From Leptodontidium sp. MPI-SDFR-AT-0119 (lineage: Eukaryota > Ascomycota > Leotiomycetes > Helotiales > Leptodontidiaceae), in assembly GCA_020726505.1 (NCBI GenBank), contig JAHLEZ010000019.1:930001-994000 (forward strand): 64,000 nucleotides of DNA. The letters are read 5' to 3'. Positions within the stretch are counted from its first letter, which is position 1, and each line of letters starts with the position of its first letter. Below are positions 45,116 through 58,169 of the stretch, piece by piece. Both the position numbers and the translations under genes were made by a program. Below the pieces are notes generated by a model that searched no databases, was not told where the DNA came from, and worked only from the letters and a program-made list of their open reading frames with translations.

Positions 45116-48100
45116 ATGGCCGGACCAGCCTCCTCTTCCATGTTCACCCGTCTCGCAAATGCGTATAGACTACTGTCACTAAGGAGCGATATCGATAATA
45201 TAATACTGGAGCTGTTGGGGCAGTTCTCACTGGAGAAGATATATAGCGAGGGAGATAAGGACACCTATCAGAACTTGGTCATCACACTACTTGCGCAATT
45301 GAACACGATCTTCAATGTTCAGAGGCTTTCGCTGCCGTCGGAGAATCAGCAAGTGGGATGGTATCTTGGCTTCCTGGCTAGTTGGGAGGTGACATTGCGG
45401 AGTGTAGAGTTTGTACTGCAGGTGGTTGTTGAGGGAAGAGAAAGCCTTTGGGAAGCTCGGCTGCTGCGGGACAAATACCTGCCCGAGCTCCTCCTAAACG
45501 CACTACGAGTTCTCATTCTTCACCCTAAAATACCGTCCAACCAACGCGCCAAAGATCGACGAGATCGCTTTGCTCGGGTTCACAGGTCACTAGAACGGGT
45601 TTTCGATAGCTATCCGGGCCCTGAATCGTTTCTGCTGTTGATTTGCAAAGAGGTGACTGACTCGCTGCGGACTGAGCCAAATGGCCTTGCTCTTCCCCCG
45701 CGGATGAGATCCGAGCTACCAAATTTGGCCTCAGAATTGGTAAATTCATTTCCATATCCTACGCTAGTTTTATTAATATTGACTAATAACCGATGATCTC
45801 AGTATCCTCTTCCCGAATGTCTTTCGTCACAATACGTAGCGAATATCGTGCCTCAAGATGGCTTCCCAGGAAACTGGCTTGCTCAATTCATGGCTCTTAG
45901 AGACGTATCACATTTTGTGGTGGGAGCATCGGTTCAGTATGCCGTCAACAGAGAAACTCGGGACATGAGGTTGCAGTCCTCATCGGCTAGAACTCGAAAT
46001 GCGGTCTTGCATGCTCTCGAAAACATTCGATTACCGCCTCACTTGTCGAAGGTCGACATTGTGTCGGAATTCAGTGACACCTTCAGAATCATTCTACCGG
46101 ATACACTGTCTCTGACGAGAAGAGGGTCCTCAGAGGGGTTGGCAGATGAGAATGATATTGATGCGATAGATGCGCTCTGTTCGAGACTGAGTGATCGTCA
46201 GATTATCAATAGAGTCAGCGATCGAGAGATGATACATAGCGTATCAGAAGTTACCAAGACCATTGAACTTCTTGATGATCCGAGTGGGAAGTTGAGAGCC
46301 ATCCGTCCGAAAGTTTTCACAGTTAATTGTGAAGCGTGTCATATTGTGGGAGAGAGTCAGCTGAAAGATTCAGACCGAATAATGTACACAGTAAGTGGCG
46401 TTCGTGGATATCTCAGAAGAGACAAGATATGAAATCCCGAGAAGATTAGGCTAACAGTTATTGTAGCCTGGTTCAAGAGATACAGCCGAGGTTCTTCTAC
46501 CGCCAGAATCGAGATGCCTCGTCTGCGGAGAAGACATAACCATGATGCGCGAGTTGACCTTTGCAAAAGACGCATGGGAGCTACTGAAACCCCTGGAGTC
46601 AAACGCAGACACAATCAATGTGGAAAGACATCTACCTACACAGTTCCAAATGGCATCCCCAAAAGTCGAGACCGGGATGCCATTTCATCCCGGTTATGGA
46701 AGTATCCTCCGAAAAGGCAGGCAACGTTCATGCGAAGGGGAGGGGTCATCTCATCCTCCATCTCACATCAACATCCCAGATTCGAGATTCGCAGAAAGAT
46801 CTCGAGCCATGCCTGCTCCATATCTCATATCTCCCAGCTCGCCAGGATTGGGAAGAAGAATGGAGACGCAGCGGACTGATCTCACACCATCAGAAGAATT
46901 GACTTCCAGCGATGGAGCAAATTACTTCGACACTCCCGGAACATCGGATCCTCCTCAGAAGTCACAATCGAACGTGGGAGAAGCAGTCTCACCCTTTTCG
47001 CTAGGTTTCGTTCCTCAAGGAAGTAATAGTAGTCAGTCCAGACTTCAATCAATCTCAACCGTGTCCTTCGATCCTGATCCACTGCCACGGAGTCGGACAC
47101 TTCCATCCGTCCCTCCCCCAGAAAAGGGCAAATCAAGAAGTTGGAGGTCCAAACTGACATCTTCAAAGAAAGAGTCATCCAAAACTTCAGGAGACTCAAG
47201 TTCTCTATCATCAACTACCCTGGAGTCACAGAAGCTCGAGGAGATATCTCTGAAGAACTTGGTCAGCTCGTCGAAAATATCTCGAGGGAAGAGTGGTAAG
47301 AATATCAATGTGGCAATATCGCAGAACTCATCGTACGTGCTGTTCTGGACGCAGGCATCTATTAATATATGGGATGTTGGAGCTTCGTCACCTATCCTTG
47401 GGCGGGCAGTTCTGACTGAGAGTAACTGCGTCTTGGCGGCGGTTACGAAGGTGCATTTGGCATATATTATCGGGACGAGGGACCAGAAACTTACAGTAAG
47501 ACACTACTACCAACACCAAGGACATAAATTGACGAGATATCACAGCTCCGCATTGTAAACTTGATTCAGCCTTCCGTACCCATGATCGAATACCGAATGC
47601 CATCATCACCTTGGTGCCATAGCATATGTATAGACCCGAAAGAAAACCACGTCGTGGTTGGATTCGATAATTCAACTGTCCGATTCTTCAACACCGCCAA
47701 ATCGGAAGAACCGCGCGAAGAGCGCCTACACATCCGCAACCACAGAGACTGCAGACAGTGCCCACCAATCGACACGCTCTCCTTCTCCAGCGACGGACTC
47801 GTCCTCATAGGAAGTACACGCAGTCCCAAAAACGGCATGATACAGATCTACGCCTGGCGGTTCCCGTTTGAGGAATCACAAGAACTAGCAACTTGCAGAT
47901 ACCAAGTTCCTTTACACGAGTCTGAAGACAATGGTGTGTCCTCTGCTATTTTCCGCTCAGGGGTCGGAGGTGAGGAGAATCTGGTATGCATCTCGACGTG
48001 GACGCAGTCTGGCGTTCCAGTTCTGGTGCAGCCGCAAGGAGGACATCGGAGTGAGATTAGAGCAGATTCGTCGACGCATCAAGGGAAACTTGGGAGTCGG

Positions 48101-48594
48101 ATTCAGTGTGCTGCATTTTCGCCTACGGGTCGCGAGTTGGCGATTGTTAATGATAAAGGACACTTGTATCACATCTCGAATCTGAATGCGAGTCCGATGG
48201 AGGTCAAGAGGATCGCGACGTCGAAGGAACTTACGACTAGATCGGATGCCTTTGCGATGACTTTTATGAAATTGCCTGATGAGGAAGCGATTGTCATGGC
48301 ATGGGCGGATTCGTCGAAAGCAGTGGGATATGTCAAGAAAGTGCCTATTCGATACAGTGTAAGTTGGCAATCAGTTTCTGAACATGTTGTCGCCCAAATG
48401 CTGATATTTCTTTCTAGGACACACCCAATACACCCGTTCCCATGACACCTCTTACCCCCGGGTTTCTCCAATCACCGCGCTACGAACTTCCCAGCGAAGG
48501 GAGAGAGATACCCAAGCCGCCTGCTGAGCTCGATGTGAAAGGGTTCCCTGCACCTTTGAATATCGTCAAAGGTTACCCGAGGGAGAAGTCATGA
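45116..48594 (+). CDS. WD40/YVTN-like fungal protein of unknown function
   Basis: Five exons, join(45116..45739, 45803..46390, 46467..47495, 47546..48358, 48418..48594), 1076 residues; every intron is in phase 0. The N-terminal ~400 residues are helical-looking and highly charged. A CxxC pair and MMRE follow (RCLVCGEDITMMRE). A long Ser/Pro/Lys-rich linker comes next (about 440-650). The C-terminal part has features of a beta-propeller (SYVLFWTQASINIWDVG, NHVVVGFDNSTVRFFNTA, QCAAFSPTGRELAIVNDKGHLYHIS). The layout matches a conserved Pezizomycotina group of WD40-repeat-like proteins. No catalytic motif is seen, so a scaffold role is likely but inferred. Confidence 0.85.
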
Positions 48595-49550
48595 TTAGGT
48601 ATTGGACAAGTAGGACTATCAGACTCCTACATGCGCATAATTAACCTATCATGATGACTGTTTTGATGGCAATTGCTGTCGGTTTTACAAAAACTTTGTG
48701 ATTGTCGTTGTGTTTTGGAATTCGGCATTATATGGAGTCAAGGAAATGGCGGATCATGAGACGGACGCATAGGCTGGGAATTACGGTCATTCGGGATACC
48801 CATAACGAAATAGATTCAAACGTCATGACCGTGAATGTACTTCTAGAACTTCTCAATTCCAAACTATCTATCACTTCATTCCCGAAGCTGATATGCTGGA
48901 TCAAATGTGTCGTGGGGGTACGTTCTCTGAGGGAAGTTGTGCTACCCGGCGGGCCTCACACAGGTCGGCGAATCGAATCCGGGAATGTGCCTTTCCATGG
49001 TAGGACAACGTATGCACAACATCGTCAGCGACGATAACCCTTGAAATGGGAGGTACGTTGCCGAGTATTGAAATGAATCAAAGTCTGCAATCTTCGAATG
49101 AATGGCGAAATATTTGTACTTGCTCGAGATTCTAGACAGAGACCAGATGCAACATGTTAGTATCTAGGTAGGAATCACATGCGCAGCATCTCAACTTAAG
49201 TCAGAATGAGGCAATCTGCCGTGGTATTTTGAGCAAACTTCAAATGAATAAATGCCCAGAATTCGTTTCCTGACTCACAAATCCTTATCTCTTGATTCTC
49301 TAGAAGACCAGGGACCTTCCTAGTATTAACCCCGAGTACTTGCTTACCAGCTAAGCGAACCCCGTCTCCTAAGTACCCCCACTATTGAGACCCTCGATAA
49401 GCCTCTCAACCTCCTCTATCACCATATTGCACCTGGCTTCATGACCTCCATTGTTCGCTCCGCCTCCTCATCTCACACACTCACCCAGTCAAAACGACCA
49501 ATCAAAATCCAACCTCTTCAACCCCTCCAGATCTCAAACCCCATCACACC
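48595..49550. other. no gene recognised
   Basis: Intergenic between two plus-strand genes. The last ~150 bp before the next start are C-rich on the plus strand, as in many fungal promoters. Confidence 0.45.
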
Positions 49551-51109
49551 ATGACACTAACCCGTAACCCCCCCTTCGGACACCCCATGCGTAACACGCA
49601 CTTCCAATTCGCACCAACTTACAGACCACTCAACCACGGCTCCTTCGGAACCCACCCAGCCCCCGTCCGAGCAGCACACTACTCTCTCCAAAGCCAAGCC
49701 ATCTCCCGTCCCGACACATTCATCAGTTTCGACACCTTCCCCCTGCTTGCTCAATCCCGCTCTCTAATAGCCCCCCTCCTCTCCGTCTCCCCCTCCGAAA
49801 TAGTATTCGTCCCCAACGCAACAACAGGCGTCAACACCGTTCTCCGGAACATCAAATTCGAAGCCAACGACGTCGTGGTAGCCTTCTCTACTATCTATCC
49901 AGCATGTGAGAAGACGCTCGCTAGCATCGGGGAGATCCTACCCGTGGAGCTTGAAAAAGTCGAGTTGGTGTATCCAGTTGAGGACGAGGAGATCGTGAGG
50001 AGGTTTAGGGAGAAGATCGAGGGTGTTAGGAGGATGGGGAAGAGGGTTAGATTGGCGATGTTTGATACGGTGCTTACCTTTCCTGGGGCGAGGTTTCCGT
50101 GGGAGATGTGTGTGGAGGTTTGTAAGGAGATGGGGGTTTTGAGTCTGATTGATGGCGCGCATGGGATTGGTGAGTACTTACTTCTCTTCAAGGAAAAAAA
50201 AAAACGTCTTCCCTTTGGCACCTGGATGTCAATCTACTGCTGTTGTTACTCTTGTAAGATGAGTTTTTTGTTGATGTGAAGTAGGATTGATCGATTTGAC
50301 GCATCTCGGAAAAGTGAGCCCTGATTTCTTCGTCAGTAACTGCCACAAGTAAGCTCATCCCTCCCTTACCTTACATCGAATTTACCCAACCCAAAACACC
50401 CAGCCTAACACAAAAAAGATGGCTCTACACCCCCCGCGCCTGCGCCATCCTCCACGTCCCAACCCGCAACCAGCACCTAATCCGGACGTCCCTGCCCACC
50501 TCCCACGGATACCAATACCTCAACCAACCCCCCGAAGACACAAGCGGTCGGTCCAACTTCACCTACCTCTTCGAATTCGTCGCCACCATGGATTACACGC
50601 CGTACCTGTGCATCCCCTCCGCTTTAGAATTCCGCGAAAAAGTCTGCGGCGGCGAAGCAGCTATTCGGGAGTATTGCTATACTATTGCTAGGCAAGGAGG
50701 GGAGTGCGTGGCGAGGGTGCTGGGGACGAGTGTTTTGACTACAGAGGGGGGAGGGATGAGGGAGTGTGCGTTTGCGAATGTGGAGTTGCCATTTGTGTTT
50801 AAATCTAAGGATGAGGGGGAGGGAGGGATTAATGAGATGAAGGGAGAGTTGGAAATTAGTCAAGCAGAGAAGATTGGTGCGTGGATTAAAGTCACGGCTG
50901 CGAGGGAGTTCGATACCTATCTCCAGACTGCGGTGCATGCTGGCAAGCTGTGGGTTAGGCTTAGTGGGCAGATTTATTTGGAGTTGAGCGATTTCGAGTG
51001 GGTTGCTCCGAGATTGAAGGAGCTTTGTGAGAGGGTTAAGAAGGAGGAGGTGAGTGAGTTGGTGGAAGGCAGGGGTGTGGAGAGTGGTGAGGTTGTGGTT
51101 GAAGGTTGA
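49551..51109 (+). CDS. PLP-dependent class V aminotransferase (isopenicillin-N-epimerase/Egt2-like)
   Basis: Three exons, join(49551..50169, 50285..50348, 50419..51109), 457 residues with matching phases. The family start LNHGSFGTHPAPVRAA is present, then VFVPNATTGVNTVLRN (phosphate-binding region), LIDGAHGIG (Asp contacting the pyridine nitrogen) and SNCHKWLYTPRACAIL, whose Lys228 forms the Schiff base with PLP. The codon for Lys228 is split by the second intron. C-terminal FDTYLQTAVHAGKLWVRLSGQIYLE is typical of fungal members. Related enzymes include hercynylcysteine sulfoxide lyase (Egt2, ergothioneine synthesis) and cysteine desulfurase-like proteins; sequence alone does not decide. A 172-codon run of Gly/Glu-rich variable sequence lies within the C-terminal third. 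Confidence 0.87.
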
Positions 51110-52117
51110 AAGGGATTTTAGTATTGATTTTGTGCTAAGCGAGATCCCCTTTCAACCATTAACAGGTCTTCGGAATTGCAGAGCGGTCGTTTCTGCAAGA
51201 GGCATCCCATTCAGACTACAGATTCCTCGAGTGTTATTCTAGATCGAAATCAATCATTCCATTGATTACTTGAACGATGTCCATGTATCAGTGCAGATTA
51301 CTCTCATGATCATATGGTACGCAGCCTAGGGGGGGAAGACATAGCAAGCACAACTCCAGGTCCAATAAATCATTAGTATACCCGAATAGGACCAATGAGA
51401 CTTTATCATTGCATCCCTATATCCATGTTATCATCAAAGCATCCGAACGAAGCGGGAAGACCATGCTTTTGTCAAGCTGCACGTTCGGCCGATAGATCCA
51501 GCTCTTCCATGAAATGGTGATTTTATCACTATCTGCCCCCATGGAATATTATCCAAATTCATTTTTAGAGCTGTGGACTCTTTCCTTGTAGCCAACTCCA
51601 CTTGTCTGCTGACCGTCAAGGAGGACCATACCTGGATGCCTAAGTAGGTGCCAAAAGTATGCATTTCACGTGACTTTGTCCTGATGTTAAGTCACGAGAA
51701 CTTCTCTTTTGTGACTCGGCATTTGGAATGAGGGATTTGATGACTGAAAAGAGAATATCACAGAATTGGAAAAATCGTATGCCTAACAAGAATCGAGGCT
51801 GAGGCTCAGTCTAGATTCTTGTAAATCAAGAGCATCGATTGAAATGAAAAAGATGAACAATCGTTTGAAGTCGTGATAATTTCTACCCGTTACAATACAT
51901 CGAATGTCCCTGACAGAGGACAATTCTCTTGGGTATAATAGATCCCCCCTCTCTCTTTACCTCCCCTCCCTTCTTCCTCACCCAAAAATTTCAAACAAAA
52001 ACAGATCAGAATAAGAGCAACCGAGAAAAACAACCGAAGCGAAATATCCCCCAGGAAGCAAGAAAAGTACAAAAAATAAATAAATAAAGAACAACCCCCG
52101 GATTCAGAAGACAAGGC
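51110..52117. other. convergent 3' region, no gene recognised
   Basis: Between convergent genes. The stretch contains only short frames without motifs. Confidence 0.5.
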
Positions 52118-53089
52118 TCAAACCTTGCCATTGACCTCCTCCTTCTCCTCCTGAATAACCTCCTCATCCTCCTTCTTCCACTCATCATCACGATGCATAA
52201 TGACCGGTCTCCCCATTTTATCCGTACCCTGCGCCCACAAACTGAGAATACTTCCTCTACGCTCCGCACCCACGGGGCCAGTCGACCCTCTACTCCCTCT
52301 ACTACCCCTGGACTTCCTCCTCTGCGTCTCACCCGTAACATCCACCGGCTGCACAAGGAGGAACTCCCCATCATCCTTGACCTCCTCGGGCTCCAACCTC
52401 GCCAGCTTCGCCTTCATCTCCGCCAACTCCTGCCTCAGCTTCTTAACCTCCTCGCTCGGATCCTCCTCCTCGACCACAACGACCTTCTTGCCCGCTAAAT
52501 CTCCATTCGCCAACGCCTCGTCTAGATCCTCGCCCTGCGCCTCATCACCAGAATCATGAACTAGGATATCATTCCCGTCTTTGTCCTTTCCTGATACCCA
52601 GACCGAGAGCACGGAGCCGTGGCGCCCAGCGCCGGTCTTTTTGGGCAGGATGGGCATCTCGGCTTTGGACCACATGGATTGTCGGCGGCGCTCGCGGAAC
52701 GCCCATGATTCCTCTGGGGCGGTGGTTTTGCTCCAGTCTTGACGGTGGGCTGGGTCGTCTTTTAGTTCGGGGCCGTCGTCGGTGGAGAAGGTTGTGCCGT
52801 TTGTGTTAGAGGCTGAGGCGGAGCCGCTGCCGCTGGCGCTTCCGCTGCCTGCTGTTGAGAGACGGCCTGTGGGGGGTTGGGTATTAGAGGGGTGTGTTGT
52901 GGGTGAAAAGGAAAGAAAAGAAGGGAAGGGAGGGAAGGAATGAAATGAGATGAGATGTATGGATTTGGGGTAATCTGAGTTTGAGGAATTGGGGTGGGGA
53001 ATGGGGAATTGGGATAGGGGATGGAACGTACGGAGTGTGTTGACATCGAATACAGGCGAGGTCGGACTGGTGATTGTTGTGGCAGGCAT
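52118..53089 (-). CDS. small conserved fungal protein with internal duplication
   Basis: Two exons, complement(join(52118..52866, 53032..53089)), 268 residues, with intron GTACGT...CACAG. Without splicing, the frame still reads through as 339 residues from 53137, so intron retention would be silent; the intron part is Pro/Ser/Phe-rich and not protein-like. The mature sequence has a Gly/Ser/Ala stretch, WAFRERRRQSMWSKAEMPIL, then two copies of one motif: RHGSVLSVWVSGKDKDGND followed by HDSGDE, and RRGSILSLWAQGTDKMGRP followed by HRDDE. A short coiled coil (EEVKKLRQELAEMKAKLARLE) lies between them. Arg-x-Gly-Ser-x-Leu-Ser looks like a kinase target. No function is known to me. Met 53137 is an alternative start. 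Confidence 0.75.
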   Translation of the reverse strand: MPATTITSPTSPVFDVNTLRTFHPLSQFPIPHPNSSNSDYPKSIHLISFHSFPPFPSFLSFSPTTHPSNTQPPTGRLSTAGSGSASGSGSASASNTNGTTFSTDDGPELKDDPAHRQDWSKTTAPEESWAFRERRRQSMWSKAEMPILPKKTGAGRHGSVLSVWVSGKDKDGNDILVHDSGDEAQGEDLDEALANGDLAGKKVVVVEEEDPSEEVKKLRQELAEMKAKLARLEPEEVKDDGEFLLVQPVDVTGETQRRKSRGSRGSRGSTGPVGAERRGSILSLWAQGTDKMGRPVIMHRDDEWKKEDEEVIQEEKEEVNGKV

Positions 53090-55230
53090 GATGTCGAAGT
53101 TATCTGGAGAGAGATATGGAGCTAATGTCCTCTGCAATGGTGTGTATCCCTTAGTTGAATCGTAATCGAAATTGAAACTGCAAGCGTCGAGTATCGAGTA
53201 TATTCCAGTTGCCTTCTTGTTTTGATTTCTTCGACTTTCTTTCCTTTGTCTTGTCTTGTCTTACTCTTGCTCTTGCTCTTGTCTTCTTCTTCTTTTTGTC
53301 TTTTTCGGATTCCGGTACGAGTACTGTACTGTAAACTCAAAGCAGGGTGTCTGGTCTGGTCTTGTCTGATCTGAGACCAGGAAAGAGAAACCACGGGACC
53401 TACCCCTCCTTATATATCTTACCTACGTAGGGTAACTCCCTCCTCCCTACGGCTAGCTCTCACCAATACAACCCAGTCCAGTAGTCCAATCCAGTTCAGT
53501 GCAAGTCCAGGGACCAACCGACTTGACTGACTAGTCCCAGTCTGAGTTCATCTCCCACCACTAACAAAGGTACTCCGTAAGAAACCACCACACGACGCTA
53601 TCATAGGTTCAATTCCCCCTTGCCCTCCTCTCCTCTCTTGCCCTCGCCTCCCCTTTCCGTTCCCTTCCCCTCTCTCGTACAACCCATCCGCAACACCAAC
53701 CCCAGTCAATTCCCACACCAACTAAAACCGGGACTTAGAAAACCGCCTCCATAATACCTAGGTACGGAGTAGTCAATCATCATATCACCTCGCCTCACCT
53801 CACCCCCTCCTTGCATCTACTGGTAAGGTTAGCCCATCTTGACGCTGTTGACAGCGCTAGAGCGTGCACGGTGGTGGCTTAGCTGTTGTGTTTATGGATG
53901 TTAAGGCGATTAAGTGGGTAATGGGAACGCCTTGTTTTGATGGGATTACCTAGGTACGTGTAGTGTACTTAGGATAGCCTCTCATTACGGTTTAGACCGC
54001 GGTCTTGGATCTGCGGGGTTCGCGAGTTCTTAGTGTTTCCTGGGGTTGAGGTGTACTGTAGTGGGTGGGTGGATCTGGGGGCTTGGGGCGAACGCTTGGC
54101 GGAGGGGAGAGCTTGCTGGTCTTGGCCTGGCTTTGACCAGTGAGGAGGGTGGAGAGAGAGTTTGGGCTTATCATGCCCAGACGGACTCGCCGTTAGTTTC
54201 ATGTATCAAGCAGGCAGGCAAGATGAGCTTGAAGTGTGATGTCTGTTAATTGAGTGCAAGTTTTCTGCGTATGCAGTCTGCATGCAAGATGCAAGATGCA
54301 CGGTAGGTACGACATGAGATGGGTAAGCAAGCCTCAGAGATAGATAGCGAGTGATTCGTCGTGTCACATCACGGCATAGATTGTGGGATAATATTTATCT
54401 ATCTTTTTTCGCCTCTTTTCTTACCTTATGTGTCTATCTATCTACCCATCTGTCAACCTACCTATCTATATTATTATTATTATCTTGCGTGTACTTGTAC
54501 AAGTCCCCCGTTTTTTCGTTCCCTCGCCCGACGCGGGGTCAATGGTGCAGCCTGCTCCACGATCTGCAATGCCAGCTTGGCTTTCCTTACACCAATGTCT
54601 TACTTCGAAGTGCCATTGGTGAGATGCCGGGCTTATCTTTCCCATTTTTTGGTTCTCCTCTCCCCAGTCTCACCACCCTCTACAGATACGGTAGATAGAC
54701 AGGCGAGCCGTGGCTGGGCATGGCATGGCATACATTACATGTCTGGGCAGCTGGGCAAATGCTGTGTTGCCCAGGAAGCTTGGAATATGTATGTGGTGCA
54801 TCTCGCATCTCGTTCGTCTGGACTCCGCATGTGACGGGTTGATAGGCGTTGATAGAGTGCTTGGCGAATCGTCATGGAGGATGCGGTTGACGAAAGAGAG
54901 GCTTGAGCTCGAATCGCAAGGAGGGGAAGGGGAGGGAGTGTTGCATTTTCAAGTTGATTTTTTTTTATCTGTGTGAGGTGAGGTGAGTGAGGTGATGCAG
55001 TTGTCTCTCCCTGCGATGCGGCACAGACTGTGTTTACGCCGTAGAGGGAAGTGTGAGGAAAGGAGGGGGAGGGGAGAGGTAAAAATCGGTTGCGTCACAA
55101 TGCTGCGATTATCCCCCTTCCCCTGAGACTGATGACGAACGAGTGAGAGTGAGAGAGCGATCATCGGCCTGTTTCGCATGACTGACTGACGCTGTACTGC
55201 ATATCTACTTTCTATGCCTCAATTGGGAAA
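53090..55230. other. 2.1-kb gap, low-complexity intergenic DNA
   Basis: The first 300 bp are pyrimidine/purine-biased (CTTGT and CTTCTT repeats near 53218-53300) and probably contain the promoter of the preceding gene. The rest holds short simple-sequence runs (for example TATC/TACC steps near 54430-54480) and no gene I can support. Confidence 0.5.
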
Positions 55231-55360
55231 TATCTAATAACACTACTTAGAAAACAACTCAGACAATTCATTCCCAGCAAACTCCTTCAATTAACTATCT
55301 AATAACACTACTTAGAAAACAACTCAGACAATTCATTCCCAGCAAACTCCTTCAATTAAC
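55231..55360. repeat. perfect tandem duplication of 65 bp
   Basis: Bases 55231-55295 and 55296-55360 are identical, beginning TATCTAATAACACTAC and ending CTCCTTCAATTAAC. Two exact copies with no divergence imply a very recent duplication or an assembly duplication. Confidence 0.92.
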
Positions 55361-55857
55361 CACGCTACTGCTGCTATTAAACTTCCAATAGTTCTTCGAG
55401 GCTGGAGCCTAAGCAAAAGACTTAGGTGACTACTAATCGTCGTTTAGGTAAGAAATTGTCTTTTACCCCTCCTTCCTCCCTCCGTCCCGATAGTGCCTCT
55501 GTAGGGCAACCAAACTCTCCGTCCCTCACACCAACGCCAAGACAGCATTGCGTTAAAAGCCTAGGTCTAGAATCACGGCTCGTACATACGTCTCCGAATC
55601 GAAGCATTCATCTGTCAATTAATCCGCCGGGATTTGGTAGACCAAGGGGAGGAGAAAATAAATAATGAAACAAAGAAGTACCGCATCCGAGTCTATTTGT
55701 CTATATGCATGTACGAAGTTCGAAGTCTCTCAATCCGCGAGAATGACCCCGTGAAAAGCTGGTTGGTTACCATCCTCTCTATCCCTCTCTATCCCAATCC
55801 CTATTCCGCCTCTCCATCGCTGTCCTCACCTATCCGCCCATCCACCAACCCACCCAC
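55361..55857. other. no gene recognised
   Basis: Lies downstream of the MFS gene's stop codon. Short open frames here are Pro/Ser-rich, without motifs. Confidence 0.5.
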
Positions 55858-58169
55858 CTATCTACGATCCAAGCTCCTCCCCCGAGCGAAAAAAGCAGCG
55901 ACTAACGCCACCGCAGCCCACGCCGTGGAAGCTAGGAACGTGCATCGCAGCGCCTCAAAGTAAACTCGCCTAGCTCTCTCCTGCGCCTCAGGGTCGTCCA
56001 GATCTCTTAGCGCGGAGACGGAGTGGCGAATCTGCTCGATTATCTTGCATGAGAGAGAGGGAGGTGGAGCGTTAGCGGGGTTTGGTTGTTGTGTGTCAGA
56101 GCTTTTGGGCTTATGGGGTGTGAAGGGGTGGGTTGGTTGGTGGGTTGAGTTTGGGTTTGGGTTGGGGAGGAGGTGGGTGTGACATGTGAAAGAAATGAGG
56201 GGTGATGTGAGTGAGTGGGTGAGATACTTTACTTAGGTAGGTAGTGAGGGATTTGAGGGCAAATGCAATGAGATAAAACCTCGTACAGTAAGATGAAAAA
56301 TGCAGGCTACTTTGTACTCACTATTTCTTTTCCAGGTATTCCTTCAAGTGCCGATGGGAGCCGAGACGAGAGTATGTTCTGGATGATTGTTGATGCTGCG
56401 GCGACGCCCCAGACGGTGCCCATTGAGCGGAATAGATAGACCATCGATGTGGAAACGGCTTGGTCTAAAATATCACAATTATGTCAGCTCATTCTCGTTC
56501 TCATCAATGGATATCCACATCCATATCCATATCCATCTCCACATCCTTTCCCCTTAGTCTGTTTTTCTAGTTTAATTTCTCGTTCAATTTCTAACTTACC
56601 AGCCTGTGCAAACGCAGCAATATTCGTAAACAGAATACTAGGGTAGACGATCCCCTGACCCAGATTCGCCGGGAAGAGATAGATGAGGTATTTCCAGGAC
56701 TCGTCGTGGAACTTCAACGACGCGACCAGTCCATTTCCAAGCATCATGAAGAAACAACCCAACCGGACGAGGTGGCTGAGCATTCCCCACCGCGACATCA
56801 CGAAGCCGGCGATCAGGCCGCCGATGGGAGTTGCGAGTGAGGGAATAACGAGACGCATGCCTGCTTTCGATGCTGAGTCCAGCAGGACGACTTGGAAGAA
56901 GAGTGGGATCATGAAGAGGAACTGCGCGATATATCAACCATACAGTCAGCTTTCTGTCTGTCTGTCTTCTTGGCGTTGTTGTCATGCCAAATCAGGGAAT
57001 GGAATGAGATGGAATGATGGGATACCTACGGCATAACTCGACATTCCGACGAGCACGTTGCTGATCATATTCGATATCGCTGTCCTTCCCTTCAACATCC
57101 ACATCGGCATGACGGGCAACGCTTCAGTCTTGACTTCCACCCAGACAAAGGTGACCAAGATAACAACACTAACAGCAAAGCTCAGCAGCACACGAATATC
57201 AGACCACGGATACTGATTGCCCCCCAGACTCAAAGCCGTAAGTTGAGCCGAGAGACCAAGAACGAGGAGAGCCGCTCCCGTGAGGTCGATACGCCTCCAC
57301 GAGGACATCTTCTCTCTCACATCCTCCTCCTCTCCACCATCTCCACCAACACCTCCCTCTACTTCATCATCCAGACACTCCCCAGTCCCAACTTTCGTCT
57401 GATCCTCAATAACAAACCACCCAATCGTCAACCCCGCCAGTGAAATCGGAACCTGACACAAAAAGCACCATCTCCAACCCACAGAATCCGCAATGACACC
57501 ACCAAGACTAGCACCACAAACCGCCCCAAAACCATGCAATCCATTCTGCACAGCCTGATACATGCCCCTCCTCCTCAACGGAATCAAATCAGAATTAACA
57601 ATCGTCGCCATCGTAACCAACCCCCCTCCTCCCAGACCCGTAACTCCCCTCATAACATTCAAGAACACGACATTAGGCGCCAATCCGCACCCGAGACAGC
57701 CCAGCATGAACGTGATGGTGGCGGTGAAGAAACATGCTCGCCGGCCGAGGATGTCTGAGAAGCGGCCGTAGAGGGGTTGGAAGGCGGTGGTGGTGATCAG
57801 GTAGGCGGTTGTGAGCCAGGAGATGGTGTTGGATGCGTGGAAGGTGGAGCCGATCACGGTGTAGGTTGAGGCGGTTATGGTGCCGTCGAAGCCGGAGAGG
57901 AATACGTTGCTGAAGAGAGCGATTTGGATCCAGATGAAGCTTTGGGTGAGGGAGGTTGGTGTCCATTCTTCTTCATCTTCTTCTCTTTCTGTATTCTCGT
58001 CGTTGGCTGCTTGGGTCGTGGCTTCTGTGAATGAGATCTTCCTGAGGAGAGGTGATGTCTCTGTTTCTCTGTCTTGCTTGCGGGTTTGAGAGTCTGTGAT
58101 TATATCCATATCTTTGTTTTGTATACTCGTTGAGGATTTCGCTAATGAAAAGCTTGTTTCATCCGACAT
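55858..58169 (-). CDS. MFS transporter (DHA2/vacuolar basic amino acid Vba-like)
   Basis: Four exons, complement(join(55858..56043, 56322..56464, 56600..56921, 57030..58169)), 596 residues with matching phases. A ~75-residue polar acidic N-terminus is followed by the first helix with FLSGFDGTITASTYTVIG (motif D1 region), AYLITTTAFQPLYGRFSDILGRR (motif A), GLGGGGLVTMATIV and GFGAVCGASLGGVIADSVGWRWCF (motif C, antiporter signature). Fourteen helices are expected. The sequence resembles the Vba group of vacuolar basic amino acid transporters and related drug:H+ antiporters; the substrate is inferred only to that level. The C-terminus is basic. The gene lies in tandem with the flavin reductase upstream on the same strand. 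Confidence 0.9.

Noticed and set aside
53218..53300. CTTGT/CTTCTT repeats, considered as a coding low-complexity domain
   Set aside because: They lie upstream of the better-supported start of the minus-strand gene and are more simply a pyrimidine-rich promoter tract.
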